Below, piece by piece: positions 7,939 to 16,891 of a stretch of DNA of 64,000 nucleotides (the stretch's first letter is position 1; each line of letters starts with the position of its first letter). The stretch spans positions 2,170,001 to 2,234,000 of the forward strand of contig NZ_CP041185.1 of NCBI RefSeq assembly GCF_006517255.1. Reading direction: 5' to 3'. The DNA comes from Janthinobacterium tructae. Its GTDB lineage: Bacteria > Pseudomonadota > Gammaproteobacteria > Burkholderiales > Burkholderiaceae_D. Made by a program: the position numbers and the translations under genes. The notes under the pieces are model-generated. The model had not been told where the DNA came from. It did no database searches and saw only the letters and a list, made by a program, of their open reading frames with translations.

Positions 7939-9050
7939 GCGGCCTCCTCTGCCACGACGGGCTTGCGTTTGAGCTTGCTCAACACGCCAAGCATGCCTTG
8001 CTGCATGAACAAGGTGACGACGATGAACAGCAGGCCCAGCGCGAACAGCCACAGCTCCGGCAAGGCAGCCGTGAACCAGCTCTTCAAGCCGTTCACGGTG
8101 AAGGCGCCCAAAATCGGGCCGAGCAAGGTGCCGCGTCCGCCCACGGCCACCCACACCACCATTTCGATGGAGTTGGCGGGCGACATTTCGGACGGGTTGA
8201 TGATGCCCACCTGCGGCACGTACAGGGCGCCGGCGATGCCGCACAACACGGCCGACAAAGTCCAGACGAACAGCTTGAACCACAGCGGGTTGTAGCCAAG
8301 AAACATCAGCCGCGCCTCGCTGTCGCGCACGCCCTGCAGAACGCGACCCAGCTTCGAGCGGACGATGGCGCGCGCACCGATCAAGGCCGCCAGCAGGAAG
8401 GTGAGCGTCAGCAGGAACAGCACGGCCCGGGTGGCCGGTGCCGTGATGCTGTGGCCAAGAATGGTCTTGAAATCCGTGAAACCGTTGTTGCCGCCAAAGC
8501 CGGTGTCATTGCGGAAGAACAAGAGCATGAAGGCATACGTCATCGCTTGCGTGATGATGGAAAAATACACGCCCTTGATGCGCGAGCGAAAGGCAAAGTA
8601 ACCGAAGACAAAAGCCAGCACGCCTGGCACCAGCACGACGAGGGCCATGCAGTACCAGAAATGTTCGGTAAACGCCCAGTACCAGGGGTAAGTTTTCCAG
8701 TCGAGAAAGACCATGAAGTCGGGCAAGCTGCTGTGGTACTGGCCCTGGTCGCCGATGGCGCGCATCAGATACATGCCGTGCGCATATGCGCCCAGCGCAA
8801 AGAACACGCCGTGGCCCAGGGACAGGATGCCCGTGTAACCCCAGACGAGGTCCAGCGCCAGTGCGGCCAGTGCATAGCACATGAACTTGCCCACCAGCGC
8901 CACCACGTAGGCGGACACGTGCAGCGCATGCCCTTCGGCAAACGCCAGGTTAAAAATCGGCAACAGCGCCGCCAGCACCGTGCATGCGGCAATCGCCAGC
9001 CAGACAGGCCGCGTGAACAGGCCCTGCTTTATCGGGTAGGAGCTAGTCAT
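7935..9050 (-). CDS. urtC: Urea ABC transporter permease UrtC
   Basis: This 371-residue polytopic membrane protein is a LivM-type permease. It has about eight to nine hydrophobic segments and the family stretch DLVWGYTGILSLGHGVFFALG near residue 65. The C-terminus is basic (KLKRKPV). The start overlaps the urtB stop and its own stop overlaps the urtD start, so the operon is tightly coupled. It forms the urea channel with UrtB. Confidence 0.93.
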   Translation of the reverse strand: MTSSYPIKQGLFTRPVWLAIAACTVLAALLPIFNLAFAEGHALHVSAYVVALVGKFMCYALAALALDLVWGYTGILSLGHGVFFALGAYAHGMYLMRAIGDQGQYHSSLPDFMVFLDWKTYPWYWAFTEHFWYCMALVVLVPGVLAFVFGYFAFRSRIKGVYFSIITQAMTYAFMLLFFRNDTGFGGNNGFTDFKTILGHSITAPATRAVLFLLTLTFLLAALIGARAIVRSKLGRVLQGVRDSEARLMFLGYNPLWFKLFVWTLSAVLCGIAGALYVPQVGIINPSEMSPANSIEMVVWVAVGGRGTLLGPILGAFTVNGLKSWFTAALPELWLFALGLLFIVVTLFMQQGMLGVLSKLKRKPVVAEEAA

Positions 9051-10633
9051 TCGACGCTGCGTCCCTTCATGGCAAACAGGCCCTGCGGCCGGCGCTGGAT
9101 GAAAATGATGATGAACACGAGAATGGCGATCTTCGCCAGCACGGCGCCCGCCACCGGTTCAAGAAATTTGTTGACTTCGCCCAGGCCCAGCGCGGCGATC
9201 ACGGTGCCGGCCAGCTGGCCCACGCCGCCCAGCACCACCACCATGAAGGAGTCGACGATGTAGCTTTGGCCCAGGTCCGGCCCCACATTGCCCAGCTGCG
9301 ACAGGGCCACGCCGCCCAGGCCCGCGATGCCGGAACCGAGGCCGAAAGTCAGCATGTCGACCTTGCCCGTGGCCACGCCCACGCAATCGGCCATGCGGCG
9401 GTTTTGCGTGACGGCCCGCACGAACAGGCCCAGCCGTGTCTTGTTCAGGATCAACCACACGGCCACCACGACGATGACGGCGAAGACGATGATGGCCAGC
9501 CGGTTGTACGGCAACACGAGGCCGCCCAGCACGCTGACGCCGCCCGACATCCAGGCCGGGTTGGCCACTTCCACGTTTTGCGCGCCGAAGATGGTGCGCA
9601 CAAGCTGCATCAGAATCAGGCTGATGCCCCAGGTGGCCAGCAGGGTTTCCAGCGGCCGGCCATACAGCCAGCGGATCACCGTGCGTTCCAGCGCCACGCC
9701 CACCAGGCCGGCAACAAAAAAGGCGGCCGGCAAGGCGGCCAGCAAATACCAGTCCTGCATGGCCGGCAAGTAGCTGCGGAAAAACAGCTGGCACAGATAG
9801 GTCGTGTAAGCGCCTATCATCAGCAATTCGCCATGCGCCATGTTGATGATGCCCATCAAGCCGAAGGTGATGGCCAGACCCAGTGCCGCCAGCAGCAGTA
9901 CGCTGCCCAGGGAAATGCCGTAGAACACATTGCCGGCCAATTCCATGCGTGACACTCGTCCCTTGATCTGGCGCATGGTCTCGATGGCGGCCAGCTGCAC
10001 AGTCTCGTCGGGCTCCCCCCCTTTCTCCAGCATGGCTTGCAGCACGGGCAGCAAGCGCGCATCGCTGCTGCCGGCCAGCGCCTGCACGGCGGCCTTGCGC
10101 GTAGCGGTATCGGGCGCATGCAGGTTGGCGCTGGCGATCAGCACCTGCAATAGCTGTTTAATTTCAGCATCGTTTTCCTGCGCCAGCGCCGTGCGGATCA
10201 GGGGAAGCTGCGCGGGATCAAGCGCCTTTTGCAAGGCTTGCGCGGCCTCCAGCCGTACCGTCCGTTGCGGTGCCAGCAACTGCAAGCCCGACAAGGCGCC
10301 CGCCACGGCCGCGCGCAAGCGGTTGTTGACCATCACGCCATCGATGCCGTCCGGCACGGCACCCAGCTGGCCCGTGGCCGGATCGTAGGCTTGCTCGCCG
10401 TCGACGACATACACCTTGCCATCGGGCGCGGCATACAAGGCGTCGTCCTGCAAGGCTTGCAGCACACGGGCGGCCTCGGGCGTGGCCAGGGCGGCGATCT
10501 GCGCGACGGCAACGACGCGGGCTTCAGGGTCGTCGCCAGCCAGCGGTTTCAGCAGATCAGGAGAGATGGCGGCCTGCGCCATGGATGACAGGCACAGGCA
10601 GGCGAAGACCAGCAGCGATGTAAATAGCCTCAT
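9047..10633 (-). CDS. urtB: Urea ABC transporter permease UrtB
   Basis: This 528-residue protein begins with a signal-like segment (MRLFTSLLVFACLCLSSMAQA). A periplasmic domain of about 200 residues with HEAT-like Ala/Leu repeats follows (ARVVAVAQIAAL, AVQALAGSSDARLLPVLQ). The LivH-type permease starts near residue 225 (NVFYGISLGSVLLLAALGLA) and includes GLMGIINMAHGELLMIGAY. The long N-terminal domain is usual for UrtB and separates it from LivH. ATG 10633 is chosen because the signal peptide starts there; the frame is open further upstream to 10798 without support. Confidence 0.92.
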   Translation of the reverse strand: MRLFTSLLVFACLCLSSMAQAAISPDLLKPLAGDDPEARVVAVAQIAALATPEAARVLQALQDDALYAAPDGKVYVVDGEQAYDPATGQLGAVPDGIDGVMVNNRLRAAVAGALSGLQLLAPQRTVRLEAAQALQKALDPAQLPLIRTALAQENDAEIKQLLQVLIASANLHAPDTATRKAAVQALAGSSDARLLPVLQAMLEKGGEPDETVQLAAIETMRQIKGRVSRMELAGNVFYGISLGSVLLLAALGLAITFGLMGIINMAHGELLMIGAYTTYLCQLFFRSYLPAMQDWYLLAALPAAFFVAGLVGVALERTVIRWLYGRPLETLLATWGISLILMQLVRTIFGAQNVEVANPAWMSGGVSVLGGLVLPYNRLAIIVFAVIVVVAVWLILNKTRLGLFVRAVTQNRRMADCVGVATGKVDMLTFGLGSGIAGLGGVALSQLGNVGPDLGQSYIVDSFMVVVLGGVGQLAGTVIAALGLGEVNKFLEPVAGAVLAKIAILVFIIIFIQRRPQGLFAMKGRSVE

Positions 10634-10700
10634 TGAGTTCCCGGGAAAGCGTTGATGGTCAGCACCACCGGACGCATGCCCGATGGCGCCGGCGTTGCTT

Positions 10701-11954
10701 TTACAGCTTTTGCTTGCCCTCATTGCCCTTGATATACGGGCTCCACGGCTGGGCGCGTATCGGTTCCTTGGTTTTCCACACGACATTGAATTGCCCATCG
10801 GCCTTGATCTCGCCGATCATCACAGGCTTGTGCAGATGGTGATTCGTCGCATCCATGGTCAGCGTGAAGCCCGATGGCGCCTTGACGCTTTGGCCGGCCA
10901 TGGCGGCGATCACCTTGTCCGTGTCCGTCGACTTGGCCTTTTCCACGGCTTGCGCCCACATATGGATGCCCACATAGGTCGCTTCCATGGGGTCGTTCGT
11001 CACCACCGAACCCGCGTTCGGCAACTTTTGCGCCACCGCATACGTTTTCCACTGCTTGATGAAGGCTGTATTCACGGGGTTCTTGACGGATTCAAAGTAA
11101 TTCCACGCCGCCAGGTGACCAAGCAAGGGCTTGGTATCGATGCCGCGCAGCTCTTCCTCGCCCACGGAAAACGCGACGACGGGCACGTCCGTGGCTTTCA
11201 AGCCTGCATTGCCCAGTTCCTTGTAGAACGGCACGTTCGAATCGCCATTGATGGTGGAAATGACGGCCGTCTTGCCGCCCGTGGAAAACTTCTTGATGTT
11301 GGCGACGATGGTTTGATAGTCGGCATGGCCGAACGGCGTGTAGACCTCGCTGATATCGCTATCCTTGACCCCTTTGCTTTTCAGGAAGGCGCGCAAGATC
11401 TTGTTGGTGGTGCGCGGATACACATAGTCCGTACCCAGCAGCACGAAACGCTTGGCGCCGCCGCCATCCTTGCTCATCAGGTATTCCACTGCCGGGATCG
11501 CCTGCTGGTTCGGCGCGGCGCCCGTATAAAACACATTCTTTTCCAGCTCCTCGCCTTCGTATTGCACCGGGTAAAACAGCAGGCTGTTGAGTTCCTTGAA
11601 GACGGGCAAAACCGACTTGCGCGACACGGACGTCCAGCAGCCAAACACGACAGCCACTTTATCCTGCGCCACCAGCTGGCGCGCTTTTTCCGCGAACAAG
11701 GGCCAGTTCGACGCGGGATCGACGACGACGGCTTCCAGCTTCTTGCCCAGCACACCGCCCTTGGCATTGATCTCGGCGATCGTCATCAGCGCCACATCCT
11801 TGAGTGACGTTTCGGAAATGGCCATGGTGCCCGACAGGGAGTGCAAAATGCCCACCTTGATGGTGTCGGCGGCCAAGGCGGCCTGCATGGTGGTGGACGT
11901 GGCCAGGGCGAATGCGGCGGCGGCCGCCGCTTTCAGGATGATACGTCGTGACAT
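10701..11954 (-). CDS. urtA: Urea ABC transporter substrate-binding protein UrtA
   Basis: This 417-residue periplasmic protein is of the type I leucine-binding fold. The N-terminus MSRRIILKAAAAAAFALA has a twin-arginine and a hydrophobic stretch, suggesting Tat export. The mature protein starts with the ADTIKVGILHSLSGTMAISE motif typical of UrtA. AGGAG lies before ATG 11954. It captures urea for UrtBC. A candidate sigma-54 promoter lies about 55-70 bases upstream, which fits nitrogen control of the operon. Confidence 0.94.
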   Translation of the reverse strand: MSRRIILKAAAAAAFALATSTTMQAALAADTIKVGILHSLSGTMAISETSLKDVALMTIAEINAKGGVLGKKLEAVVVDPASNWPLFAEKARQLVAQDKVAVVFGCWTSVSRKSVLPVFKELNSLLFYPVQYEGEELEKNVFYTGAAPNQQAIPAVEYLMSKDGGGAKRFVLLGTDYVYPRTTNKILRAFLKSKGVKDSDISEVYTPFGHADYQTIVANIKKFSTGGKTAVISTINGDSNVPFYKELGNAGLKATDVPVVAFSVGEEELRGIDTKPLLGHLAAWNYFESVKNPVNTAFIKQWKTYAVAQKLPNAGSVVTNDPMEATYVGIHMWAQAVEKAKSTDTDKVIAAMAGQSVKAPSGFTLTMDATNHHLHKPVMIGEIKADGQFNVVWKTKEPIRAQPWSPYIKGNEGKQKL

Positions 11955-12371
11955 GGGGACTCCTGTGATGTATTCGTGGGGGGATGGACTGGGCATACGA
12001 TGTTGTTAAAGCAGAATGCATGCCAGGCTTACAGCAAGCTGCGCAGCCAGGAAGCCAGCTTCAGCGGCGAGTCCGGAATGGGGCAGCCCTCCCCTGATTT
12101 GGTGCGACAGCGCTATTTTCCGGTGAGGAAACGCTCCCAGCGTTGCCTTTGATCGTGTTGCGTGGGGAACGGAGGCGCCCCGCGTCGAATAAACTGCGCT
12201 ATTTACCGGGGACAGAGCCCGAAATTATCGCAATGAAGATATTTATTCAAAAAACAATTGAGCCTTATTGATAACTGGATTAAGATCAAATAACAACATG
12301 TCGCGATTCAAACGGCATGCAAAAAAATGGAAGCAATGTCTTTTTATTTTCCACCGAGGTTAATTTCATTC
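11955..12371. other. Intergenic region urtA / small lipoprotein
   Basis: This is a 417-base divergent control region. It holds the candidate sigma-54 promoter of urtA near 12010-12025 and an AT-rich run around 12230-12330 that probably holds the lipoprotein promoter. A half-site-like GGTGCG near 12099-12104 could be part of an NtrC site, but I cannot see a full palindrome. No other gene is evident. Confidence 0.5.
12010..12025 (-). promoter_or_regulatory. Candidate sigma-54 promoter of urtABCDE
   Basis: Read on the minus strand the sequence is TGGCATGCATTCTGCT. It has GG and GC elements separated by exactly ten bases and matches the TGGCAC-N5-TTGCW consensus closely. It lies upstream of urtA in the correct orientation. 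The regulatory role (NtrC) is inferred from the pathway. Confidence 0.65.
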
Positions 12372-12611
12372 ATGAAAAAAATTCTTCTGAGTTTATTTGC
12401 ATTATCCCTTTTGAGCGCTTGTGCTTCCTCGCCCATGCCGGCGGGAACGCCAGGCAATCAGGTGGCCTATGAAGATAGTGAAGCAGTTACTGGCAGCAAT
12501 ATCAAGAAACGCCTGAGAAAAGGTCACGACGTGATGTCCGTGGTATCGAAAGATGAAGTCGATGATTTTCGCCAGCAAATGCCGGCACAGCCAGCAGCCA
12601 AAGGGTTTTAA
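12372..12611 (+). CDS. Small putative lipoprotein (79 aa)
   Basis: This 79-residue protein starts MKKILLSLFALSLLSACAS, a classic lipoprotein signal with lipobox LSAC and Cys near residue 17. The mature part is polar (GNQVAYEDSEAVTGSNIKKRLRKG) and ends in an Ala/Pro-rich tail. ATG 12372 is preferred over an upstream in-frame ATG because it begins the signal peptide; GAGG lies about 12 bases upstream. The family and function are unknown to me. Confidence 0.7.
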   Translation: MKKILLSLFALSLLSACASSPMPAGTPGNQVAYEDSEAVTGSNIKKRLRKGHDVMSVVSKDEVDDFRQQMPAQPAAKGF

Positions 12612-12680
12612 AGGGCGGGCCGTACTGGCCAGCGCGGTCGCCCTGTTTCAGGCCGCTATCATGCATATCGCCTGACAATA

Positions 12681-12735
12681 AAAAAGCCTGCTTGCGCGCC
12701 GAAATGAATTTTCGGCAACGCAACCAGGCTTTTTA
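12681..12735. terminator. Bidirectional Rho-independent terminator
   Basis: The arms AAAAAGCCTG...TTGCG and CGCAA..CAGGCTTTTT form a long hairpin with an A-tract before and a T-tract after. It sits between the convergent small lipoprotein gene and the DUF4349-like gene and can serve both strands. Confidence 0.85.
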
Positions 12736-12767
12736 TCGGACAGCGCAGCAGTTCACATCCAGCCGCC

Positions 12768-13562
12768 TCAGCGCGTTGCCTCCCCGGATCTGCCACGCAG
12801 GCGGCGCCAGCCCTTGCGTCCCAGCGGGAACAGCAGCACGAACGCGATCAGCCACGGCAGAATATACGCCATGGCCGTGATGGCGTTGGCCACGCCTTCC
12901 GACAGGTTTTCCGTGAAATTGCCCAGCGCGCGCTTGACGGGACGCCAGAACGACTGCTTGCCTTCGGCACTGATGGCCACGTTCAGCAAGTCCGTGTCGA
13001 TGCGCTGCATCAACAGCGCATTGGCCGCCGTCGCCTGCTCCAGTTCCACTTGCACGGTGGCCAGTTCCTTGGTCACCTTGATCAGCGCGTCGACGTTCGC
13101 GCCCGAGCGTTTTTCCAGGTCCTGCAATTGCGCCTGGTACTGCTTGAGCATCTCCAGGCGTTTCTTGCTGTCGAGCACGGGACGCCCCAGGTCTTCCACC
13201 TTGGTGCCCTGGCTAGTGACGTCGCCTCCGGCCGCGACCAGCGCCACGAGCTTCTTGATGCCGGCCGGCTTGGCGCGCATGCTGATGCGCGCGTGCACGT
13301 AACGGCCGCCGTCAATGCTGGAGTCGAGCAGCAAGCAGCCGTTTTCCGTGTCGGCCTTGCAGGCGGCGACCACTTGTTCATACAGGGGGCGCACTTGCGC
13401 CTCGTGCGTATCGACGCTGACATTGTGTTCATAGGCAAGAAACTCGCTGCCTTTTTCCTTGCCATCGAGACGCGCGGCACTGGACTGGCCCGCGCTCTCG
13501 CCCTTGCCGCCGCAACCGGCCAGCAGCAACAGGCCGATCAGGCTGATATACAGTTTTTTCAT
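12768..13562 (-). CDS. DUF4349-like lipoprotein with C-terminal membrane anchor
   Basis: This 264-residue protein starts MKKLYISLIGLLLLAGCGGKG, a lipobox with Cys near residue 17. The central domain around residues 35-110 and a coiled-coil-like segment (LEMLKQYQAQLQDLEKRSG to ELEQATAANALLMQRIDT) match the layout of DUF4349 proteins. A transmembrane helix (AITAMAYILPWLIAFVLLFPLG) near residues 225-250 is followed by a basic tail. It is a cell-envelope protein of unknown role. ATG 13562 is chosen for the signal peptide. The transglutaminase-like gene lies 16 bases upstream in the same direction, so they may be co-transcribed. Confidence 0.75.
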   Translation of the reverse strand: MKKLYISLIGLLLLAGCGGKGESAGQSSAARLDGKEKGSEFLAYEHNVSVDTHEAQVRPLYEQVVAACKADTENGCLLLDSSIDGGRYVHARISMRAKPAGIKKLVALVAAGGDVTSQGTKVEDLGRPVLDSKKRLEMLKQYQAQLQDLEKRSGANVDALIKVTKELATVQVELEQATAANALLMQRIDTDLLNVAISAEGKQSFWRPVKRALGNFTENLSEGVANAITAMAYILPWLIAFVLLFPLGRKGWRRLRGRSGEATR

Positions 13563-13578
13563 GCTTTCTTTCTTTGAA

Positions 13579-14178
13579 TTATTTTCGAACCGGCAACATC
13601 TCAACATCGGGCAAATGCGCGGCCACATCCTGCACCGTGGAGTAGCCGGTCAGGGACGCCACCACCTGCGCCAGCGGTGCCGGCCAGATTTCCGGTAGAT
13701 CGCGCTCCTCGGGCGCCAGCACGGGAAAGGCCAGCTGCTCCTGCGGTGGCGTGAAGGCGGCAGCGACGCCGGGCTTGTTGCCGCGCGCATCGATGCGGTA
13801 CCAGCCAAACTCTTGCAGATACACGGCATTCAAGCCATGCAGGCAGAACGGCGGCCCCACTTCGCCCACGGCCAGGCGCTGGTAGCACAGGCCGGCAGGA
13901 ATGCCGTTGGCGCGCAGCAGCGCGGCCAGCAGATGGCTCTTTGCATAACAGTAACCCGTGCCATGCTGCAAGACCTCGGAAGCGCGGCAGGTGACGGGAT
14001 TGCGCTGGTAATCCCAGCTGTGGGCAATCTCGTCGCGCACGAAGGCAAAGCAGCGGGCCGCGATGGCGGCGTCGCCCACCGCGCCGGCAGCCAGTTCGGC
14101 CGCCCTGGCGCGCACGGCCGGATGCTCGCTGTCGATATAGGTGCTGCTGGCCAGATAGATGGAAAAGTCGGTAACCAT
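13579..14178 (-). CDS. Transglutaminase-like domain protein
   Basis: This protein is about 199 residues long. The catalytic-type triad is visible: Cys in HGTGYCYAKSHLLAALLRANG, His in CLHGLNAVYL and Asp in WYRIDARGNK. The pattern is that of bacterial transglutaminase-like cysteine proteases/peptidases. It has no signal peptide, so it probably acts in the cytoplasm. ATG 14178 starts a natural N-terminus (MVTDFSIYLASS), but the frame is open to 14259 and no strong ribosome site separates the options. It lies upstream of the DUF4349-like gene. Confidence 0.75.
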   Translation of the reverse strand: MVTDFSIYLASSTYIDSEHPAVRARAAELAAGAVGDAAIAARCFAFVRDEIAHSWDYQRNPVTCRASEVLQHGTGYCYAKSHLLAALLRANGIPAGLCYQRLAVGEVGPPFCLHGLNAVYLQEFGWYRIDARGNKPGVAAAFTPPQEQLAFPVLAPEERDLPEIWPAPLAQVVASLTGYSTVQDVAAHLPDVEMLPVRK

Positions 14179-14442
14179 GGCATCAAGATCATGCAAAAAG
14201 ATAATGCGCGATTCTAGTCGAAACGGCCCGAAATCGAGCGTTTCCTTGCGCAGGAACAAAGAAAAACCATGCGTCAGCCTGGCTGCGCCGGGGCCGGCGG
14301 CTTTGGCGGCGGCCCGGTAGCTGGTATCATGCGGGCAAACGCAGCCGGCCCTGTCGGCCCGGCACCTGCACTACCCTGCGAAGCGGCCCCGCCACCCGGC
14401 GCGCCGCCGACGCCACCCTACAGATCAGAGAAACGAGTTCCT

Positions 14443-15021
14443 ATGAGCACACCATCGTCCCACCCATCGTTCTGGCGCCGAGTCCCGCTGGCTTTCGGCG
14501 CCTTCTTCAGCACCCTGTCGGACGCCGCCTATGCGGCCCGCGTGGAAAAACTGTCCTTGCCCGAGGCGGCGCCGGTGGCTCCTGCTCCTGCACCAGCCCC
14601 CGTGCCAACGCCGGCCGCCGCGCCCGTCATATTAAAAGAAGCCACGCCGGACGCCGCCCTGCAACTGCTGGCGCTGCTGCAACGCGAAGCACGCCTGATC
14701 GACTTCACCCAGGAAAACCTGGGCAGCCATGCCGATGCCGACATCGGCGCGGCCGCCCGCGTGGTGCACGAAGGCTGCGCCAAGGTCATGCGCGAATACT
14801 TCACCATCGAGGCCGTGCGCCAGGAAGCCGAGGGCAGCCGCATCGTGCTGCAGGAAGGTTTTGATTCCGCGCAAGTTCGCCTGACGGGCAACGTGGTCGG
14901 CTCGGCGCCATTCACTGGCACCCTGAGCCACCGCGGCTGGCGCGCCGCCAGCGTGCGCCTGCCGAAACTGAGCGGGCAGCACGACGCCGCCATCCTGGCT
15001 CCGGCCGAGGTGGAACTGTGA
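14443..15021 (+). CDS. DUF2760 domain protein
   Basis: This 192-residue protein has an Ala/Pro-rich linker at about 45-70 and a C-terminal domain with LLQREARLIDFTQENLGSH and ARVVHEGCAKVMREYF, which I recognise as the DUF2760 pattern. An N-terminal FGAFFSTLSDAAYAA stretch is weakly hydrophobic. The stop overlaps the GTG start of the first Hsp70 gene, so translation is coupled. DUF2760 genes are known neighbours of paired Hsp70 genes; the role is unknown. ATG 14443 is chosen over an open Pro-rich upstream extension. Confidence 0.8.
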   Translation: MSTPSSHPSFWRRVPLAFGAFFSTLSDAAYAARVEKLSLPEAAPVAPAPAPAPVPTPAAAPVILKEATPDAALQLLALLQREARLIDFTQENLGSHADADIGAAARVVHEGCAKVMREYFTIEAVRQEAEGSRIVLQEGFDSAQVRLTGNVVGSAPFTGTLSHRGWRAASVRLPKLSGQHDAAILAPAEVEL

Positions 15022-16889
15022 ACGATACCGTCAACCCTGGCCCGCGCTACGCCATCGGCATCGACCTGGGCACCACCCACAGCGCCCTGTCATATGTGAA
15101 CCTGGTCGAGAGCGACGGCGAAAAGTCCAGCCATGGCGTGCTGAAAGTGCCGCAACTGTCGGCGCCGGGCACCGTCGAAGACCTTTCGCTGCTGCCCTCG
15201 TTCGTGTATCTGCCGCACGCCGACGAAGTGGCGGCGGGCGACCTGGCCCTGCCCTGGGTCACCGAGGAAGCCGAAGCACCGTTCGTCGTCGGCGAAATGG
15301 CCCGCAGCCGCGGCGCCACCACGCCGATTCGTCTGGTCTCGAGCGCGAAAAGCTGGCTGTGCCACCCGGGCGTCGATCGCCGCGCGGCGATTTTGCCGAA
15401 CGACGCGCCGGCCGAAGTCGCGCGCATTTCGCCCATCACGGCCGCCACGCGCTACCTGACGCACTTGCGCCAGGCCTGGGACAACGCCCACCCGCAGGCG
15501 CCGTTCGCGCAGCAGGAAATCACGGTGACGATACCCGCGTCGTTCGATCCGGCCGCGCGCGAGCTGACGATGGAAGCGGCGCAGGCGGCCGGCTACACCT
15601 CGCTGACCCTGCTGGAAGAGCCGCAGGCGGCCCTGTACAGCTGGATCCAGACCAGCGAAGGCCGCTGGCGCAAGGAAGTCAAGCCGGGCGACATCATTTT
15701 AGTGGTCGACGTGGGCGGCGGCACCAGCGACTTTTCGCTGATCGCCGTGCTCGAACGCGACGGCGTGCTGGAACCGCATCGCGTGGCCGTCGGTGAACAC
15801 ATCCTGCTTGGCGGCGACAATATGGACCTGGCGCTGGCCCACCTGGTGGCACGCAAGCTGGCCGCCAATGGCACGCAGCTCGACGCCTGGCAAATGCGCG
15901 CACTCACTTATGGCTGCCGTAGCGCCAAGGAAAGCCTGCTGGCCGACAGCGGCCTCGATGTGGCACCGATCGTCGTGCCGAGCCGCGGCTCGAAACTGAT
16001 TGGCGGCTCCATCCGCACGGAACTGACGCGCGCCGAAGTGTCCACCTTCATTCTCGACGGTTTCTTCCCGCAAGTGGAAGCATCGAGCCGCCCTGCCGTG
16101 CGCACGCGCGCCGGCCTGACGCAACTGGGCTTGCCATATGCGCAGGACGCGGCCATCACGCGCCACCTGGCCGCGTTCCTGGGCCGGCAAGTGGCGGCCA
16201 CCAGCGAACTGGAAGGCTTTGCCGGCCGCCAGGCAGAAGGCGCCAGCTTCTTGCACCCGACGGCCGTGCTGTTCAACGGCGGCGTCTTCAAGTCGGACTT
16301 GCTGGTGCAGCGCATCATGGCGACAGTCAACGACTGGCTGTACCTGGAAGGCGCGGAACCGGCACGCATGCTGGCCGGGGCCGACCTGGACCTGGCCGTG
16401 GCGCGTGGCGCGGCCTACTACAGCTACGTGCGGCGCGGCCATGGCGTACGCATTCGCGGCGGCACAGCCAGCGCCTTCTACGTCGCCATCGAATCGGCCA
16501 TGCCGGCCATCCCCGGCATGGAACCGCCGATCCAGGCCCTGTGCGTGGCACCGTTCGGCATGGAAGAAGGCAGCGAACTGGAACTGCCGGGCCAGCAATT
16601 CGGCCTGGTGGTGGGAGAGCCCGTGCACTTCCGCTTCTTCGCCTCGTCCACGCGCCGCAACGACCAGATCGGCGACTTGCTCGACTTCTGGGGCCCCGAT
16701 GAATTGCAGGAGCTGAGCGAAATCCAGGCGACCCTGTCCGCCGAAGGCCGGTCGGCCGGCGACGTGGTGCAAGTGAAATTGCACGCACGCGTGACAGAAG
16801 CGGGCACGCTGGAACTGCTGGCCGTTTCCCCTGACGGCGCCGAGCGCTGGAAAGTGGAATTCGACGTGCGCGGCACGCCGCAGCCATAA
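15018..16889 (+). CDS. Hsp70-family chaperone (DnaK-like), first of a pair
   Basis: This 623-residue protein has the Hsp70 ATPase signatures: phosphate 1 IGIDLGTTHSALSYV near residue 13, phosphate 2 ILVVDVGGGTSDFSL near residue 230 and LLGGDNMDLALAHLV. The EEPQAALYSW motif follows the DnaK order. The region after about residue 480 is shorter and unlike the DnaK substrate-binding domain, so the client range is probably different. It starts at GTG within the DUF2760 stop. It is followed two bases later by a second Hsp70 gene. No DnaJ or GrpE gene is adjacent. Confidence 0.9.
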   Translation: MNDTVNPGPRYAIGIDLGTTHSALSYVNLVESDGEKSSHGVLKVPQLSAPGTVEDLSLLPSFVYLPHADEVAAGDLALPWVTEEAEAPFVVGEMARSRGATTPIRLVSSAKSWLCHPGVDRRAAILPNDAPAEVARISPITAATRYLTHLRQAWDNAHPQAPFAQQEITVTIPASFDPAARELTMEAAQAAGYTSLTLLEEPQAALYSWIQTSEGRWRKEVKPGDIILVVDVGGGTSDFSLIAVLERDGVLEPHRVAVGEHILLGGDNMDLALAHLVARKLAANGTQLDAWQMRALTYGCRSAKESLLADSGLDVAPIVVPSRGSKLIGGSIRTELTRAEVSTFILDGFFPQVEASSRPAVRTRAGLTQLGLPYAQDAAITRHLAAFLGRQVAATSELEGFAGRQAEGASFLHPTAVLFNGGVFKSDLLVQRIMATVNDWLYLEGAEPARMLAGADLDLAVARGAAYYSYVRRGHGVRIRGGTASAFYVAIESAMPAIPGMEPPIQALCVAPFGMEEGSELELPGQQFGLVVGEPVHFRFFASSTRRNDQIGDLLDFWGPDELQELSEIQATLSAEGRSAGDVVQVKLHARVTEAGTLELLAVSPDGAERWKVEFDVRGTPQP

Positions 16890-16891
16890 AC

